Assembly (NCBI RefSeq): GCF_000819765.1
Contig: NZ_CDBT01000015.1
Span: forward strand, 1-48,499
Direction of reading: 5' to 3'
DNA from: Aeromonas bivalvium
Lineage (GTDB): Bacteria > Pseudomonadota > Gammaproteobacteria > Enterobacterales > Aeromonadaceae
DNA: 48,499 bases
Below are positions 47,527-48,499 of this stretch, piece after piece (the first letter of the stretch is position 1; each line of letters begins with the position of its first letter). Under the pieces are notes generated by a model. The model made no database searches and was not told where the DNA came from. It worked only from the letters and a program-made list of their open reading frames with translations. The translations under genes were made by a program, and so were the position numbers.

Positions 47527-48499
47527 ATGCTTGCAGGAAAGATCACCCTGAAATCCCAGCTCATCCTGGCCGTCACAGTGCCTTGCGTCGCCCTCTTGCT
47601 GGTCGGCGGCGCCAGCCTGCGCAGCATGGGCCACATCAAGTTGCAGGCCGATGAGCTCTACCAGAACACGGCCACCCCCATGCGCGCCATGGCGGAGGTC
47701 GCCTCCCGCATCCCGCGCATGCGGGTCGGCATCGACATGATGCTGCTGCAAGACACCTCGCTGCGGGATGAGAAGGGGGTGCTGACCCGGGTCAAGGAGA
47801 CCCGCGAGGAAGACATTCCCGAGATGCGCCAGGCCATGCAGCAGGCGGTGACGGCCCAGGTCGATCCCGCCGCCCGGGCCGAGGCAGAACGCCTGCTCGG
47901 CCAGTTCGAGCGGATGGAGCGTGACGAGCTGACCCCCATGCTGCAGGCCCTGGAGAACAATCAGATGGAGGTGGCCCGCACCCTCTATCGCGACCGTTAC
48001 AGCCAGACCTATGGCGAGATGCGCAAGGGGGCCAATGCCCTGCTCGACGGCCTCATCGCCCAGGCCAGGCACAGGAACGAGCTGAGCGAGGAGAGTTACG
48101 GCAGCGGCCGCAACCAGATGATCGCCATCATAGTGGCCGCCATCCTCATCTCCCTGCTGGTCTCCAGCCAGATCCTCACCAGCCTGCGACGCAGGGTCAG
48201 CTTCCTGCAGCACCATATCGGCGAAGCGGCGACCCATCTGGCCCTGGACAGCCGGGCCCAGATCGAGGGCAAGGATGAGCTGGCCGAGATAGCCCGCAGC
48301 TTCAATCAGTTCGTGGCCCGCATCCACGGTGCCATCGAGCAGGTGGCCAGCAACTCCCGCCAGCTGGCCAGCACAGCGGCCCAGGTCGCCGAGCAGGCCC
48401 AGCTCACCCAGCACAACTGCACCGCCCAGCGGGATCGCACCGTCCAGGTCGCCACCGCCATCCACGAGATGGGTGCCACCGTCAGCGAGATCGCCGGCA
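47527..48499 (+). CDS. methyl-accepting chemotaxis protein, 4HB-type sensor (cut by the right edge)
   Basis: A chemoreceptor whose first 324 codons are in the window. The ATG at 47527 follows AAGGAG. It begins MLAGKITLKSQLILAVTV; TM1 is about residues 11-31, then an all-helical periplasmic domain of about 160 residues of the four-helix-bundle (4HB_MCP) type, TM2 about 198-218, HAMP (IEGKDELAEIARSFNQF), and the start of the signalling domain. GCCGCTAC at 47486-47493 resembles a FliA -10 but lacks a good -35. CATGACG / CGTCATG (47462-47481) is an inverted repeat in the promoter region. Everything after residue 324 is outside the window. Confidence 0.88.
   Translation, partial: MLAGKITLKSQLILAVTVPCVALLLVGGASLRSMGHIKLQADELYQNTATPMRAMAEVASRIPRMRVGIDMMLLQDTSLRDEKGVLTRVKETREEDIPEMRQAMQQAVTAQVDPAARAEAERLLGQFERMERDELTPMLQALENNQMEVARTLYRDRYSQTYGEMRKGANALLDGLIAQARHRNELSEESYGSGRNQMIAIIVAAILISLLVSSQILTSLRRRVSFLQHHIGEAATHLALDSRAQIEGKDELAEIARSFNQFVARIHGAIEQVASNSRQLASTAAQVAEQAQLTQHNCTAQRDRTVQVATAIHEMGATVSEIAG
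48332..48499 (+). repeat. 168-bp block identical to 46561-46728
   Basis: Both adjacent chemoreceptor genes share this sequence without a single difference up to the window edge, in the post-HAMP adaptation helix. Upstream of it the two genes diverge at once (TCCATC against GTGCCATC context) and their sensors are unrelated. Confidence 0.95.

Overview
The window looks like chromosomal DNA of a GC-rich gammaproteobacterium, most likely Aeromonas or a close relative. The basis is an Escherichia-like rRNA leader, an 865-residue AcnB, a Phe-Thr-Phe-Asn tRNA cluster, YegP, PlsY, FolB/FolK, a PlpD-type phospholipase and many chemotaxis and c-di-GMP genes. The genus call rests on gene content and recalled protein similarity, not on a database search. 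No prophage, insertion sequence, CRISPR array or integrase was seen.

Layout. 1-430: promoters and leader of an rRNA operon that reads leftwards off the edge. 541-3421: nitronate monooxygenase, a helix-hairpin-helix protein, a secreted RNase T2 and a gamma-type carbonic anhydrase. 3443-9762 (minus strand): an unusual dihaem peroxidase lipoprotein, the Tat-exported phosphatase PhoX and an exported SAM hydrolase-family protein. 9913-16521: a hypothetical gene with an in-frame minisatellite, an MFS/LysR divergent pair, a chimeric CsgG/DUF799-like lipoprotein, a diguanylate cyclase and a DEAD-box helicase. 16605-21600: yegP, an AraC/LysE pair, a DUF1993 gene, four tRNAs, plsY, folB and folK. 21796-30232: an HBM-type chemoreceptor, an 87-bp tandem array, and two divergent efflux systems (TetR plus MFS; RND adaptor plus pump) around one palindromic operator. 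30264-36498: a COG0523 GTPase with an upstream copy of its own 5' end, an FAD oxidase, a LysE/LysR pair, and a LysR/SDR pair. 36607-42735: two tandem CSS-EAL phosphodiesterases and acnB. 42963-48499: a PlpD-like phospholipase and two chemoreceptors, the last cut by the window edge.

Common themes. Several regulator/transporter pairs are divergent or adjacent (LysR/MFS, AraC/LysE, TetR/MFS+RND, LysR/LysE). c-di-GMP synthesis (one GGEEF protein) and breakdown (two EAL proteins) are both present, and sigma-28-like promoters precede two chemoreceptors.

The most unusual structural signal is repeated short tandem duplication of gene ends. The 3' end of the MFS gene is present as three further copies at an exact 87-bp period. 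The 3' end of the SAM hydrolase gene has a diverged second copy 68 bp downstream. The 5' end of the COG0523 GTPase gene has a diverged second copy 62 bp upstream, which forms a small ORF overlapping the real start. A 48-bp unit is repeated three times inside a hypothetical gene. Separately, a lipoprotein gene appears to be an in-frame deletion fusion of the first and third genes of a three-gene lipoprotein operon.
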